Assembly (NCBI GenBank): GCA_026770585.1
Contig: MU647458.1
Location: 83,361-97,970, forward strand
Reading direction: 5' to 3'
Origin: Baffinella frigidus
Taxonomy: Eukaryota > Cryptophyceae > Cryptomonadales > Baffinellaceae
Length of the DNA stretch: 14,610 bases
Shown here: positions 1 to 7,616 of the stretch, piece after piece
Layout: each line of letters begins with the position of its first letter
Numbering within the stretch: the stretch's first letter is position 1
The notes under the pieces: model-generated
Databases searched by the model: none
Seen by the model: only the letters and a program-made list of their open reading frames with translations
What the model was told of the DNA's origin: nothing
Made by a program: the position numbers and the translations under genes

Positions 1-21
1 GGGGGGGGGGGGGGGGGGGGG
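1..21. repeat. Poly-G homopolymer at window start
   Basis: Twenty-one consecutive G bases, followed by a short GA stretch. It could be a genuine homopolymer, since G runs of 8 to 12 occur inside the local MITEs, or a sequencing or assembly edge artefact. No gene is associated with it. Confidence 0.9.
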
Positions 22-154
22 AGAGAGGTTGTTGATCGTTTAGGACGACAGTGGGAAGGTCGGGTCCAGTGCGAATGGCGGGGGGTTGTAAGTAACTGTT
101 GGTAAAGGCCCTTGCATTCGACCCTCAGTGCAGCAGTGTCTCGCAACCAGTCGC

Positions 155-333
155 TACAGGGGTACCTAAGAAAAGCTCACAAGAAAAGGCCTCCCACCAA
201 AACTCTACGGTAGGACTATGCCTAGGGCCCTATGGTGGTCTATGCCTAGGGCCCTATGCCTAGGACTGTGCCTAGGGCCCTATGTCTGGGGCCCTATGGG
301 GGGGCAGTATCTTATGAGCGAGGAACCCTTGCA
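155..333. mobile_element. Degenerate TACAGGGG-family MITE
   Basis: The left end reads TACAGGGGTACCT and the right end is the inverse form, with CTTATGAGCGAGG close to the terminus, as in the better-preserved copies at 2984-3111 and 7504-8533. The middle holds about four imperfect copies of a CTATGCCTAGGGCC unit. No ORF for a transposase is present, so this is a non-autonomous, decayed copy. The right end has diverged (AACCCTTGCA instead of TACCCCTGTA). Confidence 0.6.
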
Positions 334-540
334 GGCTGGACGCGTTTCCGCAACGCCCAGGAGAGATTGATAATTTATTGCCGAACAACCAGCGTCAGCG
401 CCGCACATGCTGCGCATTGTGCCACTTACTGTACCCCGTGTCGGCCGCTCATACGAGCATTTTCCAAAAAAAAACGCCCAGGACTCTGTGATCGTATGGG
501 TGTCAAACAGACCTCAGCAGGGGTGGTCGATCGCTACAGG
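334..540. other. No recognisable gene
   Basis: Unique-looking sequence with a run of nine A residues near 466-474. The open frames that cross it have no good codon bias and run into the flanking repeats. I see nothing else in it. Confidence 0.5.
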
Positions 541-545
541 GATGT

Positions 546-647
546 TCTGGGGAATACTTCCCCTAGTAGGCATAGCCGGAGCGACTTTACATAGAAGTCG
601 TCCACTTTAGGACAAGTGTCTACTTACTAGGGGAAGTATTCCCCAGA
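546..647. mobile_element. Complete 102-bp TIR element with 5-bp target duplication
   Basis: Perfect 23-bp terminal inverted repeats lie at 546-568 (starting TCTGGGGAATACTTCC) and 625-647. Each contains the inner palindrome GGGGAATACTTCCCC (one central mismatch position). The element is flanked by GATGT at 541-545 and again GATGT at 648-652, which fits a 5-bp target-site duplication. Only 56 bp separate the arms, so it codes for nothing and would need a transposase in trans. The intact repeats and duplication suggest recent insertion. No second copy of this family is seen in the window. Confidence 0.85.
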
Positions 648-1194
648 GATGTCTCGTGTGCAAGAACCTGCACCTTGAGAATACTCAACGGATTCGACCC
701 CTGCGTGTTCTTAATCGAGTATTAGAGTGTTGACTAGAGCTCACGTTATTTTATTCAACCCGCTGGTACTTATTTAAGAACACGACGACCGACCTGGCCA
801 TTTAAGAAAACGACCTCCGACCCGTCCTAAAGGACCTACAAAGGACCTAAAGGATAAAGTACCTACGGCGTTCTAGAACCCGTTGGGGAAGCCTTGCAAT
901 CCGGCTTTAAAAAGGCCTTGCAGAATTTATGTAAAGGCCAACCGGAAACATGTTTGGTCTGCCCGATTGCAACCGGTCAACCGGAAATTTGAGTCGTCCA
1001 CTCAAGGTCATTTGTCGAAATTTCCAGTACAAGTCTTTCTTAAAAAAATGTACCCGGGTCCGAAAAAAATGTATTCGGACCGGACGTGGGAAGGAGGAGG
1101 AGCTGCGAAATCGATGGTGGCTACGTACCATTTGGTTCCACGAAATAAAACGTTGTGTTCTGAAATTCCCAGTAATGACCTGGCGTGGCCTTGA
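648..1194. other. No recognisable gene; short hairpin-prone sequence
   Basis: This stretch contains several imperfect short inverted repeats, for example GGAAATTTGAG at about 980 against CGAAATTTCC near 1017, and CCGGGTCCGAAA near 1053 against TTCGGACCGG near 1074. The segment 770-850 carries TTTAAGAAAACGACC and related words that resemble the tandem repeats inside the 7504-8533 element. The small open frames here show no coding codon bias. Confidence 0.45.
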
Positions 1195-1303
1195 GGACCT
1201 TTAGGTCCTTGAAGTTTTTCAAGCTCCCAACATAGGCGGACACCGGAACTAGTTCTGTAGAAAGGCCGTGCTTCCTTTCGGATCACATCAAGCCCCCCTG
1301 TAC
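1195..1303 (-). repeat. GATCCGAAAGGAAGC dispersed repeat, copy 1
   Basis: On the minus strand it starts near GCTTGATGTGATCCGAAAGG and ends in AAGGACCTAAAGGTCC. It is about 80 percent or more similar by eye to 2757-2855, 11597-11704 and 14251-14343, and to half of the foldback at 13455-13668. Translation gives DVIRKEARPFYRTSSG in all copies, but the copies end in different frames and lack a start or stop context, so I treat it as a repeat rather than a gene. Confidence 0.8.
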
Positions 1304-1779
1304 AGAGGATCGCGGCAGAAACCGGCCAAAGGGTATCCTCAAACGGGTGTGTGAAGGTATACCATGCTCGCACACACACCAGGACACACACACCAGGACC
1401 AGCAATTCGGCTGAAGGCCCATAGTGGTATCCCATCGTTAAGCTCATATGAGCTCCAACCACGGATACCTCAGATGTCAAGCCAAAAAAATGTATAGGTT
1501 TACTCCAATGTACTCCACGGGAGTCAGCTCCTTGAGCAAAGTGAAGGGACAGAAGAAGGTGGGTGTGTAGAGGTTTCCCCCAATGTACGGAAGTCAGCAA
1601 AGTTCAGGGCAATACAAGCGTCCAAAATAACAACAGCAGATCAACAAAAGAAGCGTGAGTACCCACCCGCGTTAGCTGTGAGCCTCGGTCAGACAGGTTG
1701 CGAGCCTCCCCTCTAGCGGGGTCATATTAGCATCCTCCCGCTTCAGTCCACCCGTTAGCACCCACCCGCGTTAGCACCG
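1304..1779. other. No recognisable gene; CA-rich patch and small repeats
   Basis: Positions 1371-1399 contain ACACACACCAGG twice in tandem. AGCTCATATGAGCT at 1440-1453 is a perfect palindrome. ACCCACCCGCGTTAGC occurs near 1660 and again near 1760, a direct repeat about 100 bp apart. No credible reading frame was found. Confidence 0.5.
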
Positions 1780-1882
1780 CCTTTAGGTCCTTTAGGTTTT
1801 AAATGCTCTCAACATATGCCAACGACACGCCGTTCCGTAGAAGGGATCTGCAGAGAAAGCATTTTTGCTTTCGGATCAGCAG
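1780..1882 (-). repeat. Half-copy of foldback repeat (CCTTTAGGTCCTTTAGG end)
   Basis: It begins CCTTTAGGTCCTTTAGGTTT and ends GCATTTTTGCTTTCGGATC. It closely matches the left arm of the foldback element at 13455-13668, including ATGCCAACGACAC in the middle. It is a diverged subtype of the GATCCGAAAG dispersed repeat. The second arm is missing here, so this is a solo arm. Confidence 0.75.
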
Positions 1883-1949
1883 CTCTCATCCGCATTACCA
1901 TTCACGCGCGACGGACTGTCCCAATTGGAGTTTTTGCCCTTTAGGTCCT

Positions 1950-2022
1950 CACGAGCTCGTGCATCCACTTTTCGCACGTCCACTTTTCGCACGAGCTCGT
2001 CCACTTTCGTAAAGTGGATGTA
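1950..2022. repeat. 15-bp tandem repeat with ACGAGCTCGT palindromes
   Basis: TCCACTTTTCGCACG is repeated in tandem at 1964-1978 and 1979-1993, with a third partial copy at about 2000-2009. The block is bracketed by the palindrome ACGAGCTCGT at 1951-1960 and 1991-2000, and closes with the inverted CGTAAAGTGGATG. It belongs with the TACGAGCTCGTA palindromes found further right. Confidence 0.75.
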
Positions 2023-2219
2023 TGCTCATAGCATATGCTTGCAATAGCACAGGGCTTAATAAGGCACGGCCGTCGCGGTCCCGCGAATCCCAGGGTAAAA
2101 ATCTACCCTGATATAGCATTACGGGGACCCCCGTACCCTTAATATAGAAGCGATTTTATTTTTTGGCGGGAACGCCCAAAAAGGTCCAAAATGGAGGAGG
2201 GAGTGCCGCCAGGGACCCC

Positions 2220-2465
2220 ATGGAGGTCGTGAATTCGCCCGAGGTCCTTGAGGACGAGGACAGTCTCTTTTTCGATCTGCTCTTCTCTCCTGACGGGACG
2301 TATTTTTGCGGGAAACAGGGTTCCCGAGTGGTGCATCCTTCAAAGTATGAGTACAGGCTGTGCGAAGCTTCGTACCGAGGTAGAGCGACTCTGGTAAATG
2401 TTGGCCGCTTTTCGGGTTCCCGGTTTGCCGGTTTGCCGGTTTTACAAGTCCCTGTGGGGTTTTAA
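2220..2465 (+). CDS. Candidate short coding segment, unrecognised
   Basis: An open frame begins at ATG 2220 and ends at a TAA just before the foldback at 2461-2554, giving 81 residues. The frame is open upstream to at least 2163. The early part (MEVVNSPEVLEDEDSLFFDL and on through FSPDGTYFCGK) is acidic then mixed, looks more like a real protein than the surrounding translations, and uses many G or C third positions. The later part crosses the micro-palindrome CGAAGCTTCGTA at 2363-2374 and a GGTTTGCC tandem, so it is probably not coding beyond about 2360. It may be an exon or a gene remnant. I recognise no domain, and the call is weak. Confidence 0.25.
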   Translation: MEVVNSPEVLEDEDSLFFDLLFSPDGTYFCGKQGSRVVHPSKYEYRLCEASYRGRATLVNVGRFSGSRFAGLPVLQVPVGF

Positions 2466-2554
2466 AGCCATTTTCATTTGAACCAAAAGTAAACTAAAAT
2501 CCTTTCAAAATGCACCGTTTCGAGAAATCTGGTTCAAATGAAATCGGCTTTTTA
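2461..2554. mobile_element. 94-bp foldback element
   Basis: Arms 2461-2484 and 2531-2554 are inverted repeats matching at 20 of 24 positions. They share the inner perfect word TTTCATTTGAACC or its complement, and the outer word AAAGCC or its complement. There is no coding capacity. The same GGTTCAAATGAAAT word occurs downstream of the duplicated ORF at 6007-6020 and in its mirror copy. Confidence 0.65.
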
Positions 2555-2756
2555 AATCCACCCCGCTCCCCACGCGCGACTCAGCGCTCCCAACAAGTGA
2601 TATCGTGTGAGACTCCACCACCGTGCTTGACACTCGCGAGAAGTGGGAAACCGAATTAGGTGTCCCAGGCTCCCTCTTTCTCGCCGGCTCCTCACATAGA
2701 TGGAAACGCGCAAGGTAGATACGCGGCGCCCCCTCCCCTCTGACGAAACTGATCCT
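2555..2756. other. No recognisable gene
   Basis: GC-rich unique-looking sequence between the foldback and the dispersed repeat. No coding or RNA feature is seen. Confidence 0.45.
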
Positions 2757-2855
2757 TGAGGTCCTTTAGGTTCTTCGAGCTCCCAACATAGGCGGACACC
2801 GGAACTGGTTCCGCAGAAAAGCCATGCTTCCTTTCGGATCACATTCAGGCCACCG
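2757..2855 (-). repeat. GATCCGAAAGGAAGC dispersed repeat, copy 2
   Basis: Minus-strand copy with the CCTTTAGGTTCTTCGAGCTCC end on the left and GCTTCCTTTCGGATC on the right. It is close to the copy at 1195-1303, with CCAACATAGGCGGACACCGG shared exactly. Confidence 0.8.
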
Positions 2856-2983
2856 TGAGCCTGCAAGCCACAGAAAAACCTTGGACCGCGCTGGAAGGTG
2901 CACACTGTTTCCGTTACGGAATCTAGAAGTTCACATTTTGTAAGTTCGAAGTTTGATTTGGCCAAGTCCTACCACATTGACTC

Positions 2984-3111
2984 TACAGGGGTACCTCGCT
3001 CATAAGAAACCGCCCCCCCCCTCTAGGATCGCCATAGGGCCCTAGGCATAGGCCTACTATAGGGTCCTAGGAGGAGGCGGTTTCTTATGAGCGAGGTGAG
3101 GTACCCCTGTT
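2984..3111. mobile_element. TACAGGGG-family MITE, best-preserved short copy
   Basis: The left terminus is TACAGGGGTACCTCGCTCAT and continues to AAGAAACCGCC. The right terminus is its inverse with one extra GAGGT duplication. The core is a palindromic AGGGCCCTAGGCATAGGCC region bordered by a C run and a G-rich stretch. The length is about 127 bp with no ORF. The left end begins with TA and the right end has TT where TA is expected, so a TA target duplication is possible but not intact. Confidence 0.85.
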
Positions 3112-3120
3112 GCTTTATGG

Positions 3121-3220
3121 TAAAGGTTTTAGGGGTTTAGGGGTTAGGTCCTTTTTAAGGTCCTTTATTAGGCCCTTTGGGTTTGGGATTTGGGGCTTGG
3201 GGTTTGGGGTATGAAACGAA
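3121..3220 (+). repeat. Degenerate telomere-like patch
   Basis: Variants such as TTTTAGGGG, TTTAGGGG, TTAGG and TTTGGGG recur directly after the MITE. This is a heavily decayed TTTAGGG-type tract, with the G-rich strand on the plus strand. It is the shortest of the heptamer tracts in the window. Confidence 0.65.
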
Positions 3221-3251
3221 CTTGTCGAAAAAGAGTCCGGCGTGTCGTTGG

Positions 3252-3440
3252 CACTTATTTTGACACTTATTGACTTTATTCAAAAGTGAAATGCACGGTG
3301 CAAGAATTGAGGCGAGGATAGAAAAATATCTGGGAAATGCACTAGCATTTTCCTACCCAAGAAACTGCCACTACCCATATTGGGGAAGTCCATCAGAGGC
3401 AGAAATCCATAAGGAAGCCCAGTCCCCCGATGGCTCCCCG
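3252..3440 (+). repeat. Diverged direct repeat, copy A
   Basis: Shares TTGACACTTATTGACTTTAT-like sequence, GAAATGCACGGTGCA, GAGGCGAG, AAGAAACTGCCACTAC and CCATCAGAGGCAGA, in the same order, with 4087-4272. Copy A lacks the micro-palindrome found inside copy B. An open frame of about 94 codons starting near 3270 runs through it, but it is not kept in copy B, so I do not call a gene. Confidence 0.8.
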
Positions 3441-3674
3441 CAGAGCACCCCGTTGTGGGCTATCCTGATATGTTGGGCGAAATTAAAACCTAAAAGACCT
3501 AAAGTCCAAATATCCAAATTTGAGCTCACGTCCGAAATGAAGACACGAATTTAAAAGGACCCGCTCCCGGACACGAACAGGGCTACGACCTTTTAAATTT
3601 GGTGTACGTCCTTTGGAATCCGTATCGTAAAATATTCGAATTTTGTATTTTTTTCGATAATTTCAGGAAATTTA

Positions 3675-3728
3675 TCTGAAGGGCCATGTGGTTTCACATA
3701 AAGATGCAAAAACACGCGGCCCTTCAGA
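3675..3728. repeat. Hairpin, 11-bp stem
   Basis: TCTGAAGGGCC at 3675-3685 is exactly complementary in inverse to 3718-3728, with a 32-nt loop. Role unknown. Confidence 0.7.
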
Positions 3729-3759
3729 TGACCAAATATGGTCTTCGTGAAACGTACGA

Positions 3760-3773
3760 GTACGAGCTCGTAC
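3760..3773. repeat. Micro-palindrome GTACGAGCTCGTAC
   Basis: A perfect 14-bp palindrome, next to further partial GTACGA words on both sides. Same family as the copies at 4207, 4466, 4678-4738, 10661 and 11031-11131. Confidence 0.9.
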
Positions 3774-4086
3774 GACTTCGTGCATGTAGTCCTTTTCGCC
3801 TCCGGGTGCGGGTCCTTGGTCGGATAGCGATGGGGCAAACGGGCTTTTCCCGAATTCGGGTTCGATTTCAAAAATTGGTACGAGTCGTGTCCAACTTGTG
3901 GGACTGCACAAAAGTGCAGTCAAGTCAGAAATTACCCCAACCGTTCATCCGGGTGTGTTGCAATTTGAGAGGTTGCGGTAACGAGATGCTCCAAAATGCC
4001 AGTTTCTGGTCGATTTTTCTCGTTTAAAGTTCAGGATCCACAAGAGGGGCCTCGCTCCAGCTCCCCACGAAGTGGCGAGGAAATCG

Positions 4087-4272
4087 GCCACTTATTGACA
4101 CTTATTGACTTTATTCGAAAGAGAAATGCACGGTGCAGAAATGAGGCGAGCTTAGGAAAATACTCGGGTAATCATCCGGTTGAATCCTAAGGCAAGAAAC
4201 TGCCACTACGAAGCTTCGTACCCATATTTGAGGGTTCCATCAGAGGCAGACTTCCATAAGGGAGCCGATGGG
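4087..4272 (+). repeat. Diverged direct repeat, copy B
   Basis: Second copy of the 3252-3440 sequence, 835 bp downstream in the same orientation. Relative to copy A it carries a 12-bp addition that creates TACGAAGCTTCGTA at 4207-4220, inside the shared word GCCACTACCCATAT. This gives a readable empty site for the micro-palindrome. Confidence 0.8.
4207..4220. repeat. Micro-palindrome TACGAAGCTTCGTA with empty site at copy A
   Basis: A perfect 14-bp palindrome. Copy A of the host repeat (about 3360-3385) reads ACTACCCATAT without it, so GAAGCTTCG plus one TAC appears to be inserted between duplicated TAC triplets. Confidence 0.85.
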
Positions 4273-4655
4273 TCCTGAACCCAGCCCTTATTGCCCAATC
4301 TACGCACGAAGATGGGCATTTGAGCCATTTTCGGCTCTCGGGGAAATGAATGCAATTTGAGAGGTTGAATTGACGATCACACGTCCTGAGAAATTAGTAC
4401 CAATGCTGACTTTAAAACAAGAAAATTGAATAGACATTCGACATTTAGCCGGACACGACCTACCGGTACGAGCTCGTACCCCCTGGCTCTCCGAGCAAGG
4501 AGACCCGTTCGTATCCAGGTGCGGAAAGTCACGCGCGTGTCGTGTTTATCTACATGTACCTCGTGACCGAAAGTGGTCGGCGGAGAATCGACTTTCCCCG
4601 AAATATCAGAACGTACATTACCGGCACATGTACCAATTCCGTGTAGTAAAGCCGC
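4273..4655. other. No recognisable gene; one micro-palindrome
   Basis: GTACGAGCTCGTAC at 4466-4479 overlaps the shorter palindrome TACCGGTA. The end of this stretch carries CCGTGTAGTAAAGCCGCAAC (4639-4657), the same word seen twice inside the arm near 5279-5317. No coding segment is supported. Confidence 0.5.
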
Positions 4656-4677
4656 AACTACCGATGCGAAGTCCGTG

Positions 4678-4738
4678 TACGAAGCTTCGTACGAAGCTTC
4701 GTACAGCTGTACGAAGCCGTACCGGTACGAGCTCGTAC
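4678..4738. repeat. Cluster of overlapping micro-palindromes (left arm)
   Basis: TACGAAGCTTCGTA at 4678-4691 and 4690-4703, GTACAGCTGTAC at 4701-4712, GTACCGGTAC at 4719-4728 and GTACGAGCTCGTAC at 4725-4738, each sharing bases with the next. The mirror region at 11031-11131 has the same core palindromes but lacks the 10-bp GAGCTCGTAC addition and has two extra inserts of its own. Confidence 0.9.
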
Positions 4739-5165
4739 GACTCGTACATGTTTACCAAGCCGCAACAACGTTCTCTGAATTTCGGCTGCACCTGGGACTG
4801 CACCTGGTTACTACAGCCATTCATGATCTCCATGACCTGGAGATGACCGAACGTTCAGTGTTCGTTCATTATTGTTCACTGAATGTTCATTGTTGAACGT
4901 GGTCACGGGAGAAGCATGTTTCGAGCCACGTGACTTTTCGGAAACGTTCGTTGTCCCCACGCCTGGTCAGAGGCGGGGTTTTCATACACACTCGTTCGCA
5001 ATAGATGGCTTATCCTGGTACATATTATTTTAAAAATCATTATTGCGGCGGCAAAGAGCTCCAATTCCCAACACTTTTGGCATGTTTCCCGGGTAGAATC
5101 ATTTTTAGTTGAAGATCGTGTGGTAAAAATGAAACATTGTCATCTGACCTGGCTCAGAAGGTTGC

Positions 5166-5281
5166 ATTCCTCTTGCTTCTCGACTGCGAAGAGCGCTGCG
5201 CACCGAGACAAAAGTCGAGATTGGGACGTCTCAAAGCAAAAGTGGAACCTCTGTTAACTTAGGAAGTAACAGTGGAATTCC
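5166..5281. mobile_element. 106-bp insertion specific to the left arm
   Basis: The right arm reads straight from GGTTGCA to ATTCCGTGTAG in the equivalent place. Here about 106 bp intervene, between ATTCC at 5166-5170 and ATTCC at 5277-5281, which could be a 5-bp target duplication (one A differs from the empty site). No clear terminal inverted repeat beyond TTCC/GGAA and no coding content. A deletion in the right arm is the alternative. Confidence 0.55.
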
Positions 5282-5330
5282 GTGTAGTAAAGTCGCACTG
5301 TGTAGTAAAGCCGCAACGAGGATCGTTCCC

Positions 5331-5380
5331 ACGCCCCCGACCCCCTTAACTTGTCACGCCCCCGACCCCCTTAACTTGTC
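5331..5380. repeat. 25-bp tandem duplication
   Basis: The 25-mer beginning ACGCCCCCGACCCCCTTAAC is present twice in perfect tandem here and once in the right arm (10506-10530, inverse). It lies about 65 bp upstream of the 163-codon ORF. Confidence 0.9.
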
Positions 5381-5443
5381 TACCCTCTAGCTATTTGTGA
5401 CCGCTGACGAAGTCGCGAAACAATTCACTTACCTCAACGCGTG

Positions 5444-5935
5444 ATGTGCACGCAGAGATCTTCTTCGCTCACGCAGACGTCTGCGAGCTCTGCAGAGCTC
5501 TTCACAGCCTTCAAGGCGGCTCACGGCACTACCCCGTCGACTACGATAAAGCCAAGGAGGGAGATCGTCGATCAGAGCAAGAACATGGTGAAGAAGCACA
5601 GCAGCTCCAAGGGCAAGGACGACGGCTCGCCGCTCTCGCGCGGCGGCTCACCGCTCTCGCTCGCGGCGTGGGCCGCGCGCACCAACCACAAGATTAAATT
5701 CGCCGACGCCATCAAAGCCCTCGACGACAGCAGGACACAGACGGAGCTCCTCGCCCTTTTCAAGCAAAACGTGGACCAGGGGTTCGTCCGCATCGTCCAA
5801 CCAGTATCGCACACGGAGCGGCACTGCGAGTCAACCGCGGTGCAACATCGTTGGGCCAAAGGCACCGACGGTGGTGGGGGTTGCGAGACTTCCATCAAGA
5901 AGCTTCGGAGCGAGTCCATCTCAGTGAAGGGTTAG
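5444..5935 (+). CDS. Uncharacterised 163-aa basic Ser/Lys-rich protein, left-arm copy
   Basis: ATG at 5444 is the first in-frame ATG after an in-frame TGA at 5405, and the frame ends at TAG 5933-5935. About four in five codons end in G or C, with AAG, CTC, GCC, GAC and ATC dominating. Neither the surrounding sequence nor the other frames show this, so I take it as a real or formerly real coding frame. The protein has a Ser/Thr-rich N-terminus (residues 5-16), a basic Lys/Ser stretch (about 45-60), a repeated GSPLS motif (about 62-73), and a likely helical segment around residues 83-110 (KIKFADAIKALDD then TELLALFKQNV). The tail is Gly-rich then basic. I see no signal peptide, membrane segment or known domain. 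The mirror copy differs at five residues. It may be one exon of a larger gene or a repeat-borne gene. Function unknown. Confidence 0.55.
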   Translation: MCTQRSSSLTQTSASSAELFTAFKAAHGTTPSTTIKPRREIVDQSKNMVKKHSSSKGKDDGSPLSRGGSPLSLAAWAARTNHKIKFADAIKALDDSRTQTELLALFKQNVDQGFVRIVQPVSHTERHCESTAVQHRWAKGTDGGGGCETSIKKLRSESISVKG

Positions 5936-5952
5936 AGTGAGAGCACTAAGAG

Positions 5953-5970
5953 GCTGGCCTCGTGGCCAGC
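5953..5970. repeat. Hairpin after ORF stop
   Basis: GCTGGCC TCGT GGCCAGC forms a perfect 7-bp stem with a 4-nt loop, 17 bp after the stop codon. It is conserved in the mirror copy. TGTAAA words follow, which could serve as an algal-type poly(A) signal, but that is speculative. Confidence 0.6.
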
Positions 5971-6124
5971 ACATGTGTAAATTGGCGAGTGCTGTAAACG
6001 TGAAATGGTTCAAATGAAATGGGTGAGTGTATCTTGCGCGTGTCGTGCGCGCTGCTGCCAGGCTTCCCCGGTTTCCTTTCCCCTTCAGCTTCTGCAGAGC
6101 ATCTCTGTTCATCCGGTTCTCCTC

Positions 6125-6142
6125 CACACACACACACACACA
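6125..6142. repeat. (CA)9 microsatellite
   Basis: Eighteen bases of CA repeat. The mirror copy at 9732-9761 is (TG)15. The length difference accounts for the 12-bp shift between the arms. Confidence 0.95.
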
Positions 6143-6274
6143 GGAAACGCCAAGCGCGTTTCGTTGCCGCGTCTGTGATTTCAAAGTGGTCCTGCAAGAG
6201 CGGAGGTCTCACGCGAAAACACTTCGATTTTAGGGTGGTAATTTAGAGAACGGTAGGTTCAACTGTAGGCCGTA

Positions 6275-6424
6275 GGGATCGAACCTCGCCTCCGTGGGAG
6301 GGAATGCATGGCGACCATGTTGGTGTTGATATCGGTCTCGCTCCCATCCCGATTTTTGCACCGCATCAAGCAGCACTTCAAGTAACTACACACCGTGTAC
6401 AGCCAGCAGCAACCAGCTGAACCA
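6275..6424 (-). promoter_or_regulatory. Pol III A-box and B-box-like pair (left arm)
   Basis: On the minus strand, TGGTTCAGCTGG (6413-6424) fits the tRNA-type A-box and GGTTCGATCCC (6275-6285) fits the B-box, 127 bp apart. No tRNA cloverleaf can be folded: the T stem pairs only three bases and there is no matching acceptor stem. A tRNA-derived SINE-like sequence is possible. The spacing is long for a Pol III promoter. Confidence 0.4.
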
Positions 6425-6644
6425 CAGGGCTTACTCGAAGTCAAGGTACCACACACAAAGGTACAGACCTGATTTTTGTTTGTGGACCTTAATACATTAA
6501 GGACCGCAAACCGACCGCTTTATTGCGGTCCTCAATTCGTACTGGTATTGTGTAACGGTTTCCGTAACGAAGTACAAAATGTAAGGACAGCACACCAAAG
6601 AATTTCAAAAGCCGTACCTGAAATTCGAAAAGCCCCTGTACCCA

Positions 6645-7253
6645 AACCCCAAACCCAACAAGCAAAACCCCAAAATTCTGAATCCCAAAACCTAAACCCC
6701 CTGAATCCTCAACCCTAAATCACAAAACCCTAAACCCTCAACCCCAATCCCCAAACTTTGAACCCTCAACCCTGACCACCAAACCTTGAACCCTAAACCC
6801 AAAACCCTAAACCCGAAACTATAAACCCTGAACCCTGAACCCTGAAACCTGAACCCTGAACCCTTAACCCTTAACCCTGAACCCGAAACCCTAACCCCTG
6901 GACCTTAAACCCTAAACCCTAAACCCTAAACCCTGAACCCTAAACCATAACTCATAAAATTTTATTCTGGAACCCTAAACTCGAAACCCTGAACCCTAAA
7001 CCCTAAACCCTAAACCCTAAACCATAAACCATAAACCATGAACCATAAACCATAAACCATAAACCATACACCCTGAACCATAAACCCTCAAAACAAAACC
7101 ATCAACTCTGAACCCTAAACCCTAAACCCTGAACCCCACACACCAAACCTTAAACCCTAAACCCTAAACCGTAAACCGTAAACAATAAACCTCAAATCCT
7201 AAACCCTTGACCCTAAACCCTTAAACCCTAAACCCTAAACCCTGAACCCTAGA
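6645..7253 (-). repeat. Degenerate telomere-like array, CCCTAAA on plus strand
   Basis: About 600 bp of CCCTAAA with variants CCCTGAA, CCCTCAA, CCATAAA and others. The outer part (6645-6904) aligns to the right-arm array with shared interruptions such as GACCACCAAA (6774-6783) and CCCTAACCCCTGGACC. The inner part (6905-7253) aligns only as generic heptamer, with runs of perfect CCCTAAA at about 6905-6940, 6990-7022 and 7220-7245 and a CCATAAA/CCATGAA block at about 7021-7070. Confidence 0.95.
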
Positions 7254-7503
7254 GACTTCTTGCACCCGAGTCTCTTCCTCTTCTCTGGCATGACGGGAGA
7301 TCGGTGACCAAAAAAACGTACAAATAAGCGAGCAACACGAGCAAGCCAAGTGTCTGATACATGTCAAGGCCATCGACCCCGTCGTCTGCTGGTGTCGTTG
7401 ATAAACAACCAGGGTGTGTGACAGAAAACTTGCTCTCGATATGGATATGGATTTCTCGCCCTCTTTCGGAGGCGGCGCCGACCCTCCCTTCTTGGCCATC
7501 GCA
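7254..7503. other. Unique sequence between array and central element
   Basis: About 250 bp without repeats. A frame near 7440-7503 gives DMDMDFSPSFGGGADPPFLA. It is open into the element but has no convincing start or homology. It may be part of an interrupted sequence that continues at 8534. Confidence 0.4.
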
Positions 7504-7616
7504 TACAGGGGTACCTCGCTCATAAGAAACCGCCCCCCCCTAGGACCCTACAGTAGGACCATGCCTAGGGTCCTACAGGGATACCTCGGCTACAAGAAAA
7601 CCCCTGCTCGAGGGTC

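Larger units (their letters stand above)
3441..4086. other. Spacer between the direct repeats; no recognisable gene
   Basis: AT-rich to moderate GC. It contains an 11-bp perfect stem at 3675-3685 and 3718-3728 (TCTGAAGGGCC), and the palindrome GTACGAGCTCGTAC at 3760-3773 embedded in several overlapping GTACGA words. Overlapping open frames of about 80 to 110 codons on both strands cover 3590-4030, with no clear codon bias in any of them. None is convincing. Confidence 0.5.
4656..6904 (+). repeat. Left arm of giant inverted repeat
   Basis: This arm matches 8944-11153 in inverse orientation from AACTACCGATGCGAAGTCC at the outer edge to a shared CCCTAACCCCTGGACC variant inside the heptamer array. 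Mirror coordinates sum to 15886 over the ORF and 15874 inside the microsatellite, a 12-bp offset explained by (CA)9 here against (TG)15 there. Over the 495-bp ORF region I count six base differences. Structural differences from the right arm: a 111-bp insertion at 5166-5276, a duplicated 25-mer at 5331-5380, and additions or losses of micro-palindromes near 4678-4738. Confidence 0.95.

Noticed and set aside
1008-1391. Open frames with DVIRKEA...SSG motifs (also 2552-2965, 11380-11745, 14169-14540)
   Set aside because: The shared motif is just the translation of a dispersed repeat present on both strands. The frames before and after it are unrelated, and codon bias is absent.
3270-3554. 94-codon frame inside the direct repeat
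   Set aside because: The other repeat copy does not keep the frame, and the frame starts at a non-ATG codon.
5446-5697. 83-codon frame overlapping the 163-codon ORF, identical in protein between the two arms
   Set aside because: It begins at GTG, and only two base differences fall inside it, both silent by chance in this frame. The third-position bias favours the longer frame.
5572-5919. 115-codon antisense frame with ATG, also 9967-10314
   Set aside because: Probably a shadow of the GC-biased ORF on the other strand. It changes at three residues between the copies. Kept only as an alternative in the finding on the ORF.
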